DNA of 64,000 bases. Source: Rothia gullae (GTDB lineage: Bacteria; Actinomycetota; Actinomycetes; Actinomycetales; Micrococcaceae). The position numbers and the translations under genes were made by a program. The stretch spans positions 62,001-126,000 of the forward strand of contig NZ_JANCOC010000005.1 in NCBI RefSeq assembly GCF_024294905.1, written 5' to 3'. Under the pieces are notes generated by a model, which was not told the DNA's origin, made no database searches, and saw only the letters and a list, made by a program, of their open reading frames with translations. Of this stretch, positions 62,018-64,000 are shown one piece after another (within the stretch, counting starts at the first letter, position 1; each line of letters opens with the position of its first letter).

Positions 62018-62407
62018 TTAGATCATCACAAAGAGGAAGATCAGAGACAGCAGCGGCGGGGTCAGCTGAATCAGTGCCGGCTTACGCTTATCCGGGGAGG
62101 TGAGGAACAGGTAGGCACCAGCAATCGTCATGGAGCCCAGGCCTGCGAACATGAGTGCCACACCCACCTGCGGGGAGCCGAACCAGAAAGCCAGCAGACC
62201 GGTTGCGGCAATCCAGGCGAGCATCAGGTTGTACAGGCCCTGGTTTGCCGCCATCTCCTTGGTGGAATCGGCGAATTCTTCGGTCATTCCGAAGGTTTCG
62301 CGGCCCTTAGGCTTGGTCCAGAGGAAGGATTCAATAATCCAGATGTAGACATGAATAGCTATAGCAATAAAGGCAAAGACAGTAGTAATCGTTGCGAGCG
62401 CCTGCAT
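62018..62407 (-). CDS. DUF1304 family membrane protein
   Basis: A 129-residue integral membrane protein of unknown function. Four hydrophobic segments are visible (TITTVFAFIAIAIHVYIWII, YNLMLAWIAATGLLAFWFG, GVALMFAGLGSMTIAGAYLF, and LLSLIFLFVMI at the end). The conserved polar motif with HVYIWIIESFLWTKP and NQGLYNLMLA fits the family. It has its own promoter region upstream (about 246 nt shared with the lactate permease end) and ends at the bidirectional terminator. No role can be inferred from neighbours. Confidence 0.9.
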   Translation of the reverse strand: MQALATITTVFAFIAIAIHVYIWIIESFLWTKPKGRETFGMTEEFADSTKEMAANQGLYNLMLAWIAATGLLAFWFGSPQVGVALMFAGLGSMTIAGAYLFLTSPDKRKPALIQLTPPLLSLIFLFVMI

Positions 62408-62563
62408 TGTTTTTTCCTTACGCAGTAGGTGTTCTATGAGGCACCTGCCCGTTCTTTATTCTGGAGCATAACCTGTGGCGATGTGCAGAATCATGCAGGA
62501 GCAAGCACAAGAAGTAATTCTACGCCTCTTCCCGGCTTGGTGGAACCTCCCTGACTATGCGTG

Positions 62564-62618
62564 AAACCCCTCGATTCGTCTTCTGCAGAGAAAACGCAGG
62601 GTTCTTATCGAGGGGTTT
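62564..62618 (-). terminator. Terminator after the lactate permease
   Basis: AAACCCCTCGAT (62564-62575) pairs with ATCGAGGGGTTT (62607-62618), 12 bp, with an inner CTGC/GCAG stem. On the minus strand the 3' arm ends in GGGGTTTCAC. It lies about 36 nt past the permease stop. Confidence 0.75.
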
Positions 62619-62653
62619 CTTATACGGGGTTACGCCGAATCCGGTATCGGCCT

Positions 62654-64000
62654 TTAGCCCATCATGAGCGACAGAGCGAAGGACCAGACGCAGACCAGGC
62701 CCAGCAGAATAGCGCTGTACTTAATGGACATGGAGGTAATCTTCGATTCCTCGCCTGCGCTATTTACTGCCGCCGCCGCGATTGCGATGGACTGCGGGGA
62801 GACGATCTTACCCATCACGCCACCGGCGGTGTTTGCAGCCACGAGCAGGGTCGGGTCAACAGCAATCTGGGCTGCGGTGGTGGACTGCAGACCCGCGAAG
62901 AGCACGTTAGCGTTCGTCACGGAGCCGGTCACGAACACGCCAATCCAACCGATGATTGGGGACAGCAGCGGGAAAACCGGGCCGGCTGCTGCGAGCGCCA
63001 GAGCGATGGAGGTGGTCATACCGGCGTGGTTCATGACGTTTGCGACGGACATGACCAGGCAGATCATGAGGATCGGCATCTTCAGCTGGTTCCAGGTGCC
63101 GCCGAGTTCTTCGAAGGCTTCACCCCAGCTGATCTTCGAGGTCAGGATGGTGATGAGTGCCGCCACCAGAATTGCGGTGCCGGATGCGCCCAGGGTGTTC
63201 CAAGAGAAGATGGCGGTCACGGTCTTACCAGCACCGGTGGTGATGGCTTGGTGAATGCCGGGGATGGGGAATGCCAGGGTTGCAGCCCCCAGCGGACCAG
63301 TGGTTGCGAACACGGGCTTGAGCGCGGTGGACCAGAGCAGGATGGTTGCGGAGAGGAAGATGAAGGGGCTCCACGCCTTAACAATCTCAGTGCCGGTGTG
63401 CTTCACGCTCTGCTGAGCCTGAACTTCTTCAAGGCTCGGAGCGGTGGGTTCGCGGTAAATGTGCTTGGGCTGCCAGGAACGCATGACGAGTGCCAGCGCT
63501 ACCAGGGACAGCAGCGGCGGGATGATATCGACCAGTTCGGGAGAGCCGAGCAGCATCAGGATAGCTGCCTGACCGCCGGAGAAGATGACGCCGGTCATGA
63601 GCGCTACGAGACCGACTTCGCGGATGCCGCGCATACCGTCCTGGATTGCAACCATCAGCAGCGGCACGAAGGCGACGAAAATCTGCAGTACCGGAACCAT
63701 GCCTGCGGACAGGTGTGCGGTGTCCAGGCCGCCGACCTTAGCGGCGGTGGTCACGGGAATGCCGATAGCGCCGTAGGCGCCGGACGCGGCGTTGGCTACC
63801 AGCGCCAGCATGGATGCCTTGAGGGGGTTGAAGCCCAGGGATACGAGCAGTGCCGCAGAGATAGCGATCGGGATGCCGAAGCCTGCTGCACCTTCGATGA
63901 AGCCGCCGAAGCAGAATGCGATCAGTAGCACCTGGATGCGCTGGTCGTTCGAGATGGAGGAGACGGAGGAGCGCACGATGTCGAAGTTACCGGCGCGCAC
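62654..64000 (-). CDS. lctP: L-lactate permease family transporter, 5' part cut by window edge
   Basis: Membrane transporter of the LctP/LldP family that imports lactate (and sometimes glycolate). The 448 codons present are the C-terminal part; family members have about 530-560 residues, so roughly the first 100 are missing. Many hydrophobic segments are visible. LIAFCFGGFIEGAAGFGIP is the most conserved family motif, and ITGSVTNANVLFAGLQ-type sequence (VTGSVTNANVLFAGLQ) is near the end. The frame is still open at base 64000, so the true start lies outside. Presence beside glycerol use genes fits growth on small fermentation products. Confidence 0.95.
   Translation of the reverse strand: MRAGNFDIVRSSVSSISNDQRIQVLLIAFCFGGFIEGAAGFGIPIAISAALLVSLGFNPLKASMLALVANAASGAYGAIGIPVTTAAKVGGLDTAHLSAGMVPVLQIFVAFVPLLMVAIQDGMRGIREVGLVALMTGVIFSGGQAAILMLLGSPELVDIIPPLLSLVALALVMRSWQPKHIYREPTAPSLEEVQAQQSVKHTGTEIVKAWSPFIFLSATILLWSTALKPVFATTGPLGAATLAFPIPGIHQAITTGAGKTVTAIFSWNTLGASGTAILVAALITILTSKISWGEAFEELGGTWNQLKMPILMICLVMSVANVMNHAGMTTSIALALAAAGPVFPLLSPIIGWIGVFVTGSVTNANVLFAGLQSTTAAQIAVDPTLLVAANTAGGVMGKIVSPQSIAIAAAAVNSAGEESKITSMSIKYSAILLGLVCVWSFALSLMMG

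Overview
The window is a stretch of an actinobacterial chromosome, most probably a Rothia species close to R. mucilaginosa. This rests on moderately high GC content and on gene content: an actinobacterial division and cell wall (dcw) cluster without ftsA but with sepF, yggT and wag31; a mycothiol-disulfide reductase; a pknL-Rv2175c kinase/substrate pair; and a MurE that looks L-lysine-type. The genus call is inference; the phylum call is solid. Both ends cut genes: dnaE (3' part missing) and an L-lactate permease (5' part missing). No rRNA, tRNA, CRISPR array, insertion sequence, integrase or prophage gene was recognised.

Region 1 (1-27588, all minus strand): transcription runs from right to left through mraZ, rsmH, ftsL-like, ftsI, murE, murF, mraY, murD, ftsW, murG, murC, ftsQ, ftsZ, pgeF, yggS, sepF, yggT, wag31, lspA, an RluA-type pseudouridine synthase and dnaE. 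Many genes overlap or nearly touch (mraY/murD and murG/murC share TAATG; murE/murF overlap by 8 nt). Breaks with hairpins follow ftsW, ftsZ and yggT. Three 10-bp GTGG repeats upstream of mraZ look like the MraZ operator. FtsQ, FtsW, the FtsL-like protein and SepF all carry very long low-complexity tails or linkers. The ftsW tail seems to continue through two in-frame stop codons.

Region 2 (28094-39934): a DUF3040 protein, DNA polymerase IV, a polyprenyl diphosphate synthase, the divergent Rv2175c-like regulator and PknL-like kinase, class II DAHP synthase, then a lipid group (1-acylglycerol-3-phosphate acyltransferase, alpha/beta hydrolase, long-chain acyl-CoA ligase). The order resembles the mycobacterial mraZ-to-fadD15 segment. 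The ligase ends in five consecutive 11-residue amphipathic repeats.

Region 3 (40046-53580): mycothione reductase, an orphan ParA, two MerR regulators (the second FtsR-like), gcvH, bifunctional PutA, a LysR regulator, and a two-gene unit of unknown function (a beta-propeller-like protein and a twin-arginine secreted protein). Several long AT-rich intergenic stretches here hold inverted and direct repeats.

Region 4 (53841-64000): a SorC-family regulator divergent from glpD-glpF-glpK, whose glpD-glpF gap carries a C11-A9 homopolymer tract and competing hairpins; an 868-nt non-coding gap with hairpins; an O6-alkylguanine-DNA methyltransferase; a TagA-like glycosylase lacking most of its zinc ligands; a DUF1304 membrane protein; and the lactate permease. 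Glycerol, proline and lactate use together suggest a host-associated organism living on small carbon compounds (inference).
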